Below, one piece after another: positions 52,904 to 63,998 of a stretch of 64,000 nt of DNA. Both the position numbers and the translations under genes were made by a program. The notes under the pieces were generated by a model, which was not told where the DNA came from, did not search any database, and saw only the letters and a list, made by a program, of their open reading frames with translations. Location: NCBI GenBank assembly GCA_038373865.1, contig JAXGGA010001043.1:108131-172130 (forward strand), read 5' to 3'. Every line of letters begins with the position of its first letter. Position 1 is the first letter of the stretch. The stretch is from Uloborus plumipes. Its lineage: Eukaryota > Arthropoda > Arachnida > Araneae > Uloboridae.

Positions 52904-55900
52904 CTATATAGTTAAACAAGACAAATTATTTTGTCAAGCAGGCCCGTCAGGGGGTAGGGTCAATTGCCCTCCCCTGGCTTTGGAAATTTAATATATTTAC
53001 ATATAAAGGGGAGGTACTGTTTTACCGTGAAATTGCATTGAATATACACCTTTGCCCCCCCCCCCCACCCCCCACCCCTCCGGAAAAACTCGAAATGGCA
53101 GGCCTGCAGTCAAGTAAAATATTTTATTTTAAAGCAAGTTTACAAAATGCAATGTATGAGGTTTGAAATAAAAAATGTTAAAAAATTGCGATACAAATGG
53201 CGTCAAAAATAAACAGCCACTCTGCAACTAATATAACGAATGTTGCTGTTAACAATTTTCTTATGTTTTTACCCGACTACGCCATAGCCTAAAAGGGTTA
53301 TGTGTTTGTGTATGTTTGTATGTATGTTCCACCTTAGCTCCTAAACTATTCATCTGATTTTGACGAATGAGGTGTTGATCGATTCGTTGCTATGACGCGG
53401 GTAACATAGTCTAGTTAATAAGGTAATTAACTATTAATTTTTAGTTTTTCTAATTTCAAGCAGCATTTCAGCTTCGTATTAAAGCAAATTTATGTATACA
53501 CTTGTTGAAAATAAATTATGAAATGTAAAGAAGCAAAATTGGTCGTGACAGCAAACATTATATGTTTACTAGTGGGTCATTCCATGTCAAGTGTACGAGG
53601 CGTCCCCACTCGACCTCCTCCGATTTTTTTTTTGGATGTATACATAAGACTTTCATGAAACCATACCAAATTATAGCTCCATAAGCCTTATGGTTCATCC
53701 AATAAAAATTATTTTATAAAGACCTCTTGCAAAAATGACCAAATCAGCAAGTTTGTGCTTTTATTGCTCGCGACCTAAGACGATTATCGGGCTCAAATTT
53801 GGTGATTCTGATCACTGTTTAGGGTAGAAAAGTCTACTTGTGAAACAAAAGCTCCATGCACTGTAGATTTTTTGCAATTTGCTGCCAAAGTTGGTAAAGA
53901 ATTGTATTTTGGCAAATTTTGACCATACGCTATCAGCTTATATCTGCTAAGAGAATGACTTTCTGAAGCAAATTTTTTCCTCGTTTGTAGCCTGATAGTT
54001 CGTCCGAAAGGTGTGCAAGTTGCATCTTGATAGCTCAAATAATTGCTGAATTATGCGAGTTGAAAGTCCAGTCAAATTTCTTTTGTCTCAATTTCAAAGG
54101 GCAATATCTCAAAAGGGTCATCTTGAATTTCAATTTTCTTTACCTCATTGGAAAGAACACACTTTTCTTAACTAAAAAACGTTATTTTTATTTTTGAGAC
54201 AAACTAGTTTCAAAGGGATATTGCAGATCAAAAATGTCTACGTCATTCAACGTGAAATCAAAGAAAAAAATCTGGTGTGGACCCCACACTACTTCCTTTT
54301 ACGTGTAAATTTCTTAGTAGTTGCCTTAAGTGTTAAAAAAGTGCTTATAGTGAGCAAGGTAACAATTCAAATATTTACTCCCCTAATCTACCACGAAACA
54401 ATGCAAAAAATATTTTACAATGGTTATTTTTCTAAATATTGCTGATTTTAATGTCATTTAGTGAATGTTTCGCAAAATATCGCCAATAGCGCCAAGTTGA
54501 ACCCAAATTCAAAAAATATTTTTTTCGCCAAATTTGTCGCCAACTTGGCATATGTCGCCAAGTTGGCGTCAAACACTTGGCGACCAAAAGCTTGGCGACA
54601 TGTCGCCAAGTGGTGGCGCCAATTCATATCACTTGAGTCTGTATTGAAATTAACATTGATTTACCCCAAAAAAGGGGTAAAAGACCCCTTTGGGAACATT
54701 CGAATGCAATCACAAGGGGAGGTGCATAACTAGACCCCCCTCAGAGCCTACATACCAAGCTAGAAGTTTCTACGGCATATAGTTTTTGAGTTATGCGAGC
54801 CACATACGCACATACATACGTACATACAGATGTCACGAGAAAACTCGTCGTAATTTACTCGGGGGTGGTCGAAATTGATTTTTCGGCTGTTTGTATGTTG
54901 TCAGGTACATATGCACGTGCTGACAGGTCGAAAAAACTACGCGACATTTATTCAGGGGTGAGCAAAGTCAAAATTTAGACCAAAATTTGAGTGAAATTTT
55001 TTTCGTGATCACAATACTTCCTTTACTACGTAAAAGGAAGTAAAAAATCTGGTATGGACCCCACACTACTTCCTTTTACGTGTAAATTTCTTAGTAGTTG
55101 CCTTAAGTGTTAAAAAAAAGGCTTGGAGTGAGCAAGGTAGCAATTCAAATATTTACTCCCCTAATCTGCCACGAAACAGTGCAGAAAAATGTTTCACACT
55201 GGTTCATTTTCTAAATATTGCCGATTTTAACATCATTCAGTGAATTTTTCGCAAAATATCGCCAATAGCGCCAAGTTGAACCCAAATTCGAAAAAAAAAA
55301 TTTCGCCAAATTTGTCGCCAACTTGGCGATATGTCGCCAAGTTGGCGTCACACACTTGGCGACCAAAAGTTTGGCGACATGTCGCCAAGTGGTGGCGCCA
55401 GTTCATATCACTTGAGTTTGTATTGAAATTAACATTGATTTACCCCAAAAAAGGGGTAAAAGACCCCTTTGGGAACATTCGAATGCAATCACAAGGGGAG
55501 GTGCACAACTAGACCCCCCTCAGAGTCTACATACCAAGCTAGAAGTTTCTACGGCATATAGTTTTTGAGTTATGCGAGCCACATACGCACATACATCCGC
55601 ACATACGTACATACAGACGTCACGAGAAAACTCGTCGTAATTTACTCGGGGGTGGTCGAAATTGATTTTTTGGCTGTTTGTATGTTGTTAGGTACATATG
55701 CACGTGCTGACAGGTCGAAAAAAGTACGCGACATTCATTCAGGGGTGAGCAAAGTCAAAATTTAGACCGAAATTTGAGTGAAATTTTTTTCGTGATCACA
55801 ATACTTCCTTTACTACGTAAAAGGAAGTAAAAAGACATTTAGACCTCAAAAGTTGATGTCAATTTGTTCTATTAAAATTTACAGGAGCTATTGTACTTAT

Positions 55901-58900
55901 GTTCTGATGAAAAAAACCTTTTTTAGATATTTTTGAACTTGAGTTTTTGTGTGCGCATCCGTAAAAACTCAAGAAATGGCAAAACACAAAGTTTCGTTTT
56001 TAACAAAAAGAATAGGGTAGTTGTGACCTATTGAATATCCCTTTTTTAACTACTAGATATTGTTAAGAGGCTTACAAAACACAAAAATTCACCATTGCCG
56101 AATTTTAAAACACAACGGTTGATTCTTAATGATTTTTTTAAAAACTCAAGCGCAAAAAAAGCGCGCCTTGAAACCGAAGTCCGTGACTTCAAATGGCAGT
56201 AACTTTCAGCCTTTCATCCATAAAAATAGGATTTTTGCTATATTATCGTTTAATTGCGTGATTTTCTCCTTCCGTAATCAATACCTTAAAGTCTACTAAT
56301 TCACTATTTAAAACTGAATTTATCAAAGAGCAATCCAATACCCTGCTAGGGGTGATTGTTTTGATATTTTTTAGCGAAATCCGTAGTCAAATTTTTAGAA
56401 CGCATCACTTGGCGAGAAAAAAAAAATACGGCAGTGCAGAGCGAACAACAGTGCGGAAGCCGGAGAAACCGGTTTCTCGAGCTCTCGCATCTAAAGCTTC
56501 TCGCTCTTTCTTCGCCTAGTGGAAAGTTCAAAAGCGCCAACGACTGCCGAGTGACGTCACAGCTGCTTGAAATTAAAAAAATATTTAAAAAAAAAACTAC
56601 TTGTCGCAGCGCAAAATTTTTTTCGCCGTTGATGTTCATGTATGTTGCTCTATCATATAAAAATAAAATTGAAAAATCAAAAACTTCTCTATTATCTTTT
56701 TATCGCTGCTATAAGAGCTTGAGTCTTTTCCTATGTGTTATTTTTAAGCTCTTGAAACAGAATTTCGGATGATATGGCAGTTAGCAAGGCTGTAGGTCAT
56801 TAATAACTCAATTTCATAAAATAGCATTTTCCCATTTTTCATCATTTTTGTTTTTGGGCAAATTGCAATCATAGGCTGAATATCTAGACATATCCTTGGC
56901 AGTATAAAGAATGGATTTTCAATTACTACTTATCATATTTTCAATTACTATTGTTATCATTTACATGGTGGAAATAATTGCAATATTCAACTCTGTCGAT
57001 TTCGTTATCGCTTTTTAGAATAATGGCTTTGCAGTCCCATAAAACATCGTACACACCCTATTAACTGTTTTATTCATTATTTATCTCTTTTATTAATTAT
57101 TTTTATATTTATTTTTTTGAAAAAGGAAACAATGCTTTTTATGAATTTAAAATACTAACGACACCTTGCCAAGTGACATATCATCCGAGATTCTGTTTCA
57201 AGAGCTTAAAAATAACGCATAGGAAAAGACTCAAGCTCTTATAGCAGCGATAAAAAGATAATTCTTTTTGTAAAAAACGAAACTTTATTTTTTGCCATTT
57301 CTTGAGTTTTTACGGATGCGCACACAAAAACTAAAGTTCAGAAATATCTAAAAAAGTGTTTTTTCATTAAAACATAAGTACAATAGCTCCTGTAAATTTT
57401 AATAGAACAAATTGACATCAACTTTTGAGGTCTATGTCATTTTTTCTTTGATTTCACGTTGAATGGCGTACACATTTTTGATCTGCAATATCCATTTGAA
57501 ATTCGTTTGTCTCAAAAATAAAAATAACGTTTTTTAGTTAAGAAAAGTATGTTCTTTCGAATTCCAATGATGTAAAGAAAATTGAAATTCAAGATGACCC
57601 TTTTGAGATATTGCCCTTTGAAATTGAGAAAAAAGAAATTTGACTGGAATTTCAACTCGCATAATTCAGCAATTATTTGAGCTATCGAGATGCCACTTGC
57701 ACACCTTTCGGACGAACTATCAGGCTACAAACGAGGAAAGAATTAGCTTCAAAAAGTCATTCTCTCAGCAGATACAAGCTGATAACGATGGTCAAAATTT
57801 GCCAAAATACGATTTTTTACCAACTTAGGCTGCAAATTGCAAAAAATCTACAGTGCGTCGTGGAGCTTTTATTACACAAGTAGGCTATTCTACCCTAAAC
57901 AGTGATCAGAATCACCAAATTTGAGCCTGATAATCGTCTTAGGTCGCGAGCAATTAATGCACAAACTTGACGATTTGGTCATTTTTTTCAAGACACGAAA
58001 AAGAGGCCTTTATAAAATAATTTTTATTGGCTGAACCATAAGGCTTATGGAACTATAATTTGGTATGGTTTCATGTAAGGCCCCTATATAGACGAGCCGG
58101 CGCATCAAGATTAAGTTTGACCACTTTGGATCCAGAACGTGATTGAGAAATGTCTTTTTCGGTGAGTGGTTGTCTTTTCTGGCGAGTTATCGCGTTTTGG
58201 TAATTTTTCACGTAAATTTAACAAAGCTTGGCAATGTCCCGAAACTTTTTCTGGTAACCCTAGCGCCGCAACAATGAAAACTGAAAGTCACAGTTCATAC
58301 GTTGGATCCAAAGTGGTAAAACTTAAGCTTGATGCGTCGGCCTGTATATATAGCGGCTCTAGTTTCATGCAAGTCTTATTTATATGTACATCCAAAAAAA
58401 TTTTCATCAAAATCGGAGGGGGTCGAGTGGGGATTTTCTCGAAATTTGGGACACTTAACATGGAATGATCCTAGTGCAAAAGGATTAAGTATTTTTATTT
58501 ACAAGCAGTTAAATTTAAAATATGTATTTTAATGAACAAAAACGACAACATCTGCATAGGTTAGTAAATCATGCAGTCACTTCCTAATTAAAATGAATAA
58601 AATGCTAAGTAGAAAAAATTATCACATCGCAAACAATTACTACTAAATCGTTGATAAAACACAAAACGTATCCATTAATTTTCTGTTGTATATACAAAAA
58701 ACTAAATGCTGTTACGAAAAAGATTATGATTTTTTTAGGCTAACTGACATTCTAATCGTTACTAAAGAGTGTGGTTTTGAAAACTTTTGCCTCATTCTAC
58801 TACGCTTGCAGTTCAAAGTTTTAGAAATATGATGACATCTAGTTTTAACGTACTGGTTTGCAAGAAATTTTATCTGTTGAAATACATGTGTCTATTATTA

Positions 58901-61900
58901 TCTTCGTGCTTGGTCTTTGAAAGAAATAAAAGAAAAATCCAGTCACCAAATGGCGGCGGCGGCGGCGGCGCAAAGTTCAAGGGAGAATTTTATTCTCCTT
59001 CGAACTTCCGTAGAGAGTGATCGTTTCCAATATCTATGGAATGAGCGCAAATGGCAAACGATTTGACGACGATAGATAGTCTCTAAAGAAATGTTAAAAA
59101 CAACGAGCTAGACCAAGGCTTCACTAGATAGCGTTTTATACAGGCTGCTTCATTACTCAAAACATCAATGGTAAAGATTTGCCAGCTAGAGAGCGCTGAA
59201 CGAGGACCACCCAAATGTTTGTTTACATTTATTAGCATGTTGTTTCTGCTGTAGAAAGTGATGTTTATCCTATCTTTAAGGGTTAAAAAATATTGATATA
59301 GTTAACTGAAGTGGAGTACAGAGTGAATTGATGCCGAAGGCCCTCTTAGTACTGCTTTTTAGGGGAAGTAAATTCCCTGGTAGAATCCTAGTTTACGGTC
59401 CGGGTTTGGCGATTTTGCTTAAAGTCGCCAAACAATCCAATCAGCCAATGATAATTCTATGGTTGCCATTTTGCTTAAAGTCGCCAAACAATCCAATCAT
59501 CCAATGTTAATTCTGTGGTTGCCAGATTTATTCATTTATCGCCGGACCATAAACTAGGATTCTACCAATTCCCTTTTCAGGTAAAGTTGGGCACAACTCA
59601 TGATTCCGTCATACGACATTCATTCATCTGTTTACTTTCTTCAAATTAACAACATATAGCAATGGCGTTCAATTTTGACATCTCTGCATTAATAAAATAT
59701 ACGCTTATATTCGCAGCCGATAAATAAAAATGTAGCAATGAAATAATATTGTTCTATTTACTATTTTGTTTCATTATTGTTGCTCACACGATCTTAATTG
59801 CTACGCAAAAGCTCAGATGTTTATTTTGATAGCGTTGACCCATCAGAGCGATAAATGGCGAATCTATTCGTAGGGACATTTCCTTTTGATGCCCCAGAAT
59901 GAATGCCCTGCAATGAAGCGATTGGTGTTCAACGGAAAGACGATTGACAACATAACATATTAATTTCTTTAGTAACAACGAAATGAGCATATATAATCGC
60001 TTGGTACTAAAGAGCAAGTAAAAAAAAAATAAACAAAACTACAATTTAACGACGACCAACTGTAAAATTTTGTTTTCATTTACACAAAAGAAAAAGGTAA
60101 TGTTCTTTTTATGTTAAATTTCACACATTGATAATATTTCGATAATTGGGAATCTGGTGTGGTTGCCAAATTTTTGGCGATAATTACTTTATTTTGTTGC
60201 TCTTTGGTTTATGTTTGCGAAGGAAGTATTTCCCTCGCTCATAAATTGGCCACAAAGATTTAACGCCAATAGGGAAAGATAACCAGACTTCCAATCACCG
60301 AAATCTTCCCTTTTTTGTTTCTAATTTCACACATACGTTTAATACTTGAAAGTAAAATAATGGGCCAACTGAAAAAAAGCTGCTAAATAATGTGAGAATT
60401 CTTATTAAAAAACTCGCCAAATCAACTTTAAAAGCTCCATTAGCATGTAACATAATAAGTTTAATAAATATATCGAGCCAAAATGCAAAATAAGAGAAAA
60501 AAAGCAACCATGAAGACGATGCAAGCTTAAAATTTTAATCTTCGCTTAGGTGGTAAGAAAATACATCGCCAAGTTAAAAAACGTACGTATAACTGAAACG
60601 TACATATTACCAAAGATCTCGGTTATTGAATTATTCCCAAAAGCTTTACGGAGAACAAATTCTTGATGTGCTTTTCAAGACATTAGTGCCATAGTCATTC
60701 CAAAATGTCCATTAAAATGTAAAAAAATCGCCAAATAAATTAATTTGACCATCTAAACTCATCAAAAGTTTTGATGGAACTATCGTTCCAAAATCGCCAT
60801 TTATCGCTCTGCGGTGCCAGTGTCGTTTCATAGTTTAATTATAATTCGAATCAATTAAAATGAAAAATAATTCGCTAACTAATTAAAACAAGCCGTTAAA
60901 ATGCAGAATAAACCAGCAAATCGAACAAGCTATTAAATGACGTTAAAATATAATAAAATAGAATTGAATGCCAAATTGTAAAATTGTCGCCAACAAATTA
61001 AATTTTAATTTTGTCTTTTATTATCTGATTTGTATATAATGTTAGTTACCACAAAATTCGATAGATGTCGCTAGGCGACATCTATCCGTTTTTATCCCAA
61101 GGATTTTGATCAAATGAAACAGCCTGTATAAAACGCTATCTAGTGAAGCCTTGGCTGGACTTAGTCTCGTCGTCATGGTAATCTGGAAAATCAAAGGAAC
61201 ATCAACGACGGTCATATGAAAGCAATCGTGATTGCTCATTTAAGAGAGAGAAGGGGGAAAGGGGGCGACGACTTTTGCTGATATTGTGTCAAATAAAAAC
61301 AATAGCAAAACCTCCAAGAGTCACCAAACGGACTTGTCATTGTTTTTCGACAATGAAGGACTTTATTGAAGGATATTAAGCATCGCCAAATTTTTTTGAA
61401 TCATTTTGAGTTGTGATTATATTATTTTAAGGTACTTTTCCGTTAAAGGTTTTCCACGTTGCGAATTTTTAATTTTTGGCAATTTTAATTCATTTATCAC
61501 TACTAAAAATTTCGTAGTTGGTGCCGAAAAAAACTTCAGTTTCTAATTTCAAGGATTACCATATTTTAGTGCATATCTGCCGTGCTAAGCACAAAAGTCG
61601 TATCTGCACTTTTTAACAAAATTGAGTTTTCGCCACCAGGTGGTTCTTTGTAACGTGTATTTTACCCACATGCAATGTTTTATGGTCATTTGAGAACAAA
61701 ATCATTCTTTGAAAATTTCTGAAAAAGTATCATCCAAATCAAATACATGAAGGAGCGAAACTTGAAAGAGTTTGTCTCAGTTTGAGCTCGACTGCAGCAC
61801 TTTTGCGCTTAGCACGGCAGATATGGAAATTTTACTTGCAGCCTACTTTGGAATCATTCTAATTTAATAACCAGAGCAAAAGAACCAAGCCGAACCTTGT

Positions 61901-61997
61901 CAGTACTTCCATTCACTACGTATACGGAAGTAAAGTAGTTTAAAAAATTACCTTCTCTACCGTGGCTGTGAATCCCACTATCGAAAGTTGCACATTC
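51345..61997 (-). CDS. NIPA-type magnesium transporter (3' part of gene)
   Basis: Two minus-strand exons (61997-61952 and 52903-51345) join in phase through a split Gly codon and end at TGA 51347-51345, giving at least 533 residues. The first 230 or so are hydrophilic, with several N-x-S/T sites and no family recognised. From 'HATSIYFGSVLALISS' the protein has about nine membrane segments with 'GLSFTLKKRSL', 'WWMAHSLMMAGDI', 'FAPTIVVCTLQMLTVL' and 'SSTKLLGERM', the pattern of NIPA proteins (NIPA1-4, fly spichthyin), which carry Mg2+ across endosomal and plasma membranes and in flies and humans affect BMP signalling. The N-terminal part is much longer than in the vertebrate proteins I know and may be an arthropod feature. 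Exons further 5' are probably right of 62000. The 52903 start is an acceptor (TATATAG), not a start codon. Confidence 0.88.
53275..53430. repeat. Possible Helitron-like or SINE-like remnant
   Basis: 'CCCGACTACGCCATAGCC', a GTGTTTGTGTATGTTTGTATG run, 'GTTCCACCTTAGCTCC' and 'ATGACGCGGGTAACATAGTCTAGTT' look like a dispersed arthropod repeat. Ends and class are not certain. Confidence 0.3.
54271..55047 (+). mobile_element. TACTTCCTTTTACG element, tandem unit 1
   Basis: 777 bp, from 'TCTGGTGTGGACCCC' through CACTACTTCCTTTTACG to 'CTACGTAAAAGGAAGTA', so the ends are short inverted repeats (ACTTCCTTTTACG). The centre holds 'TTGGCGACATGTCGCCAA' palindromes. It is inserted in the left arm of the fold-back element; the right arm shows the empty site. 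Confidence 0.8.
55048..55830 (+). mobile_element. TACTTCCTTTTACG element, tandem unit 2
   Basis: A second unit directly after the first, nearly identical over its length. Small differences include an extra 8-bp 'CATCCGCA' stretch near 55594. Confidence 0.8.
56018..56689. mobile_element. Element with AGGGTAGTT / AACTTCTCT ends, nested in the fold-back arm
   Basis: The right arm of the fold-back element lacks this block, which marks it as an insertion. It matches the reverse complement of 62250-62948 in order and sequence, including 'CTAGATATTGTTAAG', 'CTTTCATCCATAAAAATA' and 'CATGTATGTTG'. Confidence 0.7.
58080..58361. mobile_element. 282-bp MITE with ~55-bp inverted repeats
   Basis: Ends near GCCCCTATATAGACG and TATATATAGCGGC, with 'GCATCAAG..TAAGTTT.ACC' and 'ACTTTGGATCCA' in both arms. 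The flanks GTTTCATGTAAG and GTTTCATGCAAG (12 bp, one mismatch) are the target duplication, and the left fold-back arm gives the empty site. A 9-12-bp duplication with long inverted repeats resembles Mutator-like elements. Confidence 0.75.
58477..59113. other. Intron of the NIPA gene, no gene
   Basis: AT-rich sequence with a (GGC)6 run at 58953-58970. No exon seen. Confidence 0.5.
59378..59567. mobile_element. 190-bp MITE with internal direct repeat
   Basis: Ends TGGTAGAATCCTAGTTTA and TAAACTAGGATTCTACCA are perfect inverted repeats, followed by GGTCCGG and CCGGACC shifted by one base. They are flanked by ATTCCC (59372-59377, 59568-59573). The middle is a ~57-bp unit present twice ('GCTTAAAGTCGCCAAACAAT'). 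Confidence 0.85.
61060..61086. repeat. Perfect 12-bp palindrome with 3-nt loop
   Basis: GATAGATGTCGC, TAG, GCGACATCTATC, near the right end of the 59114-61153 element. Confidence 0.9.
61573..61824 (-). mobile_element. MITE with ATATCTGCCGTGCTAAGC ends
   Basis: 252 bp with 18-bp perfect inverted ends, extending further with one mismatch (ACAAAAGT and ACTTTTGC). It is related to the copy at 44750-44969 in the HAT gene intron. It lies about 130 bp from the NIPA upstream exon. Confidence 0.8.
61952..61997 (-). CDS. NIPA gene, upstream exon
   Basis: 46 nt after a 'tattttgttcag' acceptor with donor GTAATT at 61951. It encodes 'ECATFDSGIHSHGRE' plus one base that completes Gly with the next exon. 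The frame is also open upstream to about 62130, so a longer exon is possible. Confidence 0.6.
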
Positions 61998-62249
61998 CTG
62001 AACAAAATATAAAACAATTTGAGAAGCAAGTGTTAAATAATTAGCTTTATATCTGTTTGACAACATGTTATTGTTTACTTCAAAAAGTATTCTGCAAGGA
62101 GAACCAACAAAATTTAGTTTCTTGCTCACTTTGATGGCTTTACAGTCATAACAAGGCTGAACTCGATATCAGTTTGTGGAAATGTTCAATAACAATTTCT
62201 TCTTTGTTTTTTTTTAAATTCTCTTTCAAAACTTTTTTTCTGATATAAT

Positions 62250-62948
62250 AGGGAAGTTTTCGTTTTTTAAATTTTATTTTTACATGATGGAACAACATAC
62301 ATGATCATCATCGGTGAAAAAAAAAAAAAAAAAAAAAAAAATCCGATGAGACAAGGTTTTTTTTTTTTTTTTTTGAATAATTTTTAAAGTTTAAGCGATG
62401 GTGACGTCAAATGGCTCATTGATTTTTCGCCAGAGCGCCAAGGCTGGAGCAAGAAACTACTTATCGGCCCGAACGGAAACCGGTTTTCCGTACTTTCAGA
62501 AGGCAGTTTCCGCGGGCTGCTGGAAAAGGGTAGAAGTCGCCAAGTTCTGCCTCGTTAAAAATTTGAGTATGGTTTTTGCCGCAAAAAGTTTAAAACAATA
62601 AACTCTGACACCCGTGCCAGGTTTTTGGATTGCCCTTGGACGAATCCTAGATCCACAGGGAATTAAAATTGACTTAAACTAATTGATGACGGAAGAAAAA
62701 AAAATCCGCAATGAAACGATAGTATAACGGAAATATAAGACTTTTGTAGATGAAAGGCTGAAATTACAGCTATCTGACGTCACTGGTTTCGTTTTCAAAG
62801 CGCGCTTTTTTACGTGTCTGTGTTTTAAAAATTCATTCAAATTCAATCGTGTTTTAAAATTCGGCGATGGTGAATTTTTGTGTTTTGTGTCTTAACAATA
62901 TCTAGTAGTCAAAGTAAGAATTTTTAATAGGTTGAAACTTCCCTATTT
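62250..62948 (-). mobile_element. Second copy of the 56018-56689 element
   Basis: Ends GGGAAGTTTTCG and GAAACTTCCC are inverted. The body matches the 56018-56689 element in reverse orientation. A run of 25 A (62317-62341) and a nearby T run sit inside it and may be recent slippage. Confidence 0.65.
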
Positions 62949-63504
62949 TAACTTTTGCTACCTCTCCTTTTTTTTCTGATCTATCACAATAGAGAGAACA
63001 TGATTGAGCTGACATGAAGCAAATGAAAGGACTGGGTTAAATGTAAGTGCAAATTTACTAGCGTTTAGAGAAACAAAGCGTAGGAAATAGCAGAGCGAAG
63101 GACCTGCCCAACGCTCTGTACTCACTTCGCGCAGAAAGTGGGCAAGGGGGCCAATCCTAACATAGTAGGGATCTTTAGGACAAGGAGCGCCTAACCAGCA
63201 AGCCTTTTCTTGCCGGCAGGGTGGAGAGAGTAGCTAAAAGAGAGAAGACCATTGGCCTCGGGGTGAGGTCCAACCTAGCGGAAAGCTGGTTGGGCTGGGG
63301 CTAGTGTGGGAGATTGCCATTCCTAGTAAGGTTACTCCGCTGAGAACCGAGGGAGTAGGTGATGGAAACCTAGTACCACCGTGGTAGAAGGTGTAATGAA
63401 TTTGATCATGAATTAGTGGATTAGGGTGGTTCTCACTGAGAATCACCCTAACCAAGCGTGACTTTTTCACCAAGCTTGAGTCAAGCTTGGTGAAAAATTT
63501 TGGG
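62949..63504. other. GC-richer unassigned segment with two adjacent palindromes
   Basis: From about 63060 the sequence becomes visibly richer in G and C and lacks open frames. At 63421-63451 (14-bp arms, one mismatch) and 63463-63497 (17-bp perfect arms, 1-nt loop) two hairpins stand side by side. No match to rRNA, tRNA or snRNA is recognised. Confidence 0.6.
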
Positions 63505-63635
63505 GATGTATCCACGATATATAGGAGGTGATAACTTGAAGGTTAGCATCGTTGTAAAGAGTTTTGTTGGAGACATACCAAGGGGCATTGAAGATTTTTC
63601 TAAGAGTTTACGCTTTGAAGAACTTGTATAAAAAA
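63505..63635 (-). pseudogene. Jockey-type LINE fragment (end of reverse transcriptase ORF)
   Basis: On the minus strand 'LRKIFNAPWYVSNKTLYND' followed by 'ANLQVI' matches the conserved 'LR.I.NAPWYV.N..IH.DL.IP.V' segment after the reverse transcriptase of Jockey-group LINEs. A stop just upstream shows decay. Confidence 0.55.
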
Positions 63636-63743
63636 AGACTCGCCTATAAAGTTTACAAAATTAGATTCAGAAAGAGGAATACTGGTAGTACTTTCATTGT
63701 TTTACCGAGGACCCGGACTTCCTTTCAACATTTCAACAAGACT

Positions 63744-63998
63744 TTAATATTTATCTATATTGCTGTAGGGGTCGAGATGGGCAACTATTTCGCGATGAAC
63801 CACCATGCTTTGAAACAGACTTTTTTCTTCATTCTTTATTTTCCAACAATTTCTTTTTATATGACTCGTTTTCCCACACTTGTCGCATTTTATCCCTTTT
63901 TTCTTTTTTTGAGAAATAAAGATTAGGCTAAAACTTCTTAAGAAACTTTCTGTAAGGAAAAGGCGATTTTCTTCTGCAACGAGATCACTGATGATTGT
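63744..63998 (-). pseudogene. Retroelement Gag-like fragment with zinc knuckle
   Basis: An open frame enters from beyond the window and stops at 63746-63744. It contains 'SDLVAEENRLFLTE', a Lys run, then 'CDKCGKTSHIKRNC', a complete C-x2-C-x4-H-x4-C knuckle followed by Trp-Lys, as in Copia-type Gag proteins. It could instead belong to a LINE ORF1. Confidence 0.55.

Larger units (their letters stand above)
53575..58470. mobile_element. 4.9-kb fold-back (long-inverted-repeat) element
   Basis: Ends GGTCATTCCATGT and the reverse complement of GATCATTCCATGT, flanked by CTAGTG on both sides (53569-53574, 58471-58476). Once later insertions are set aside, the two arms pair for more than 1 kb each, from 53575 to about 56800 and from about 57150 to 58470. 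Insertions: two tandem units at 54271-55830, one at 56018-56689, one at 58080-58361. No credible coding frame. It lies in the 9-kb intron of the NIPA gene. Confidence 0.8.
59114..61153. mobile_element. 2.0-kb non-autonomous element with CAAGGCTTCACTAGATAGCG ends
   Basis: The left end CAAGGCTTCACTAGATAGCG and the next 15 bp are the exact reverse complement of the right end. Flanks GCTAGAC and GCTGGAC (7 bp, one mismatch) are a likely duplication. A smaller MITE (59378-59567) is nested inside. No transposase frame. Confidence 0.8.

Noticed and set aside
54461..55512. Two similar 90-residue open frames
   Set aside because: They are the same frame in the two copies of a MITE-like tandem unit, across palindromic sequence, with no family match.
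63520..63540. Bacterial-like ribosome binding site 'AGGAGGTGATAA'
   Set aside because: Chance word in a eukaryotic sequence, with no reading frame following.
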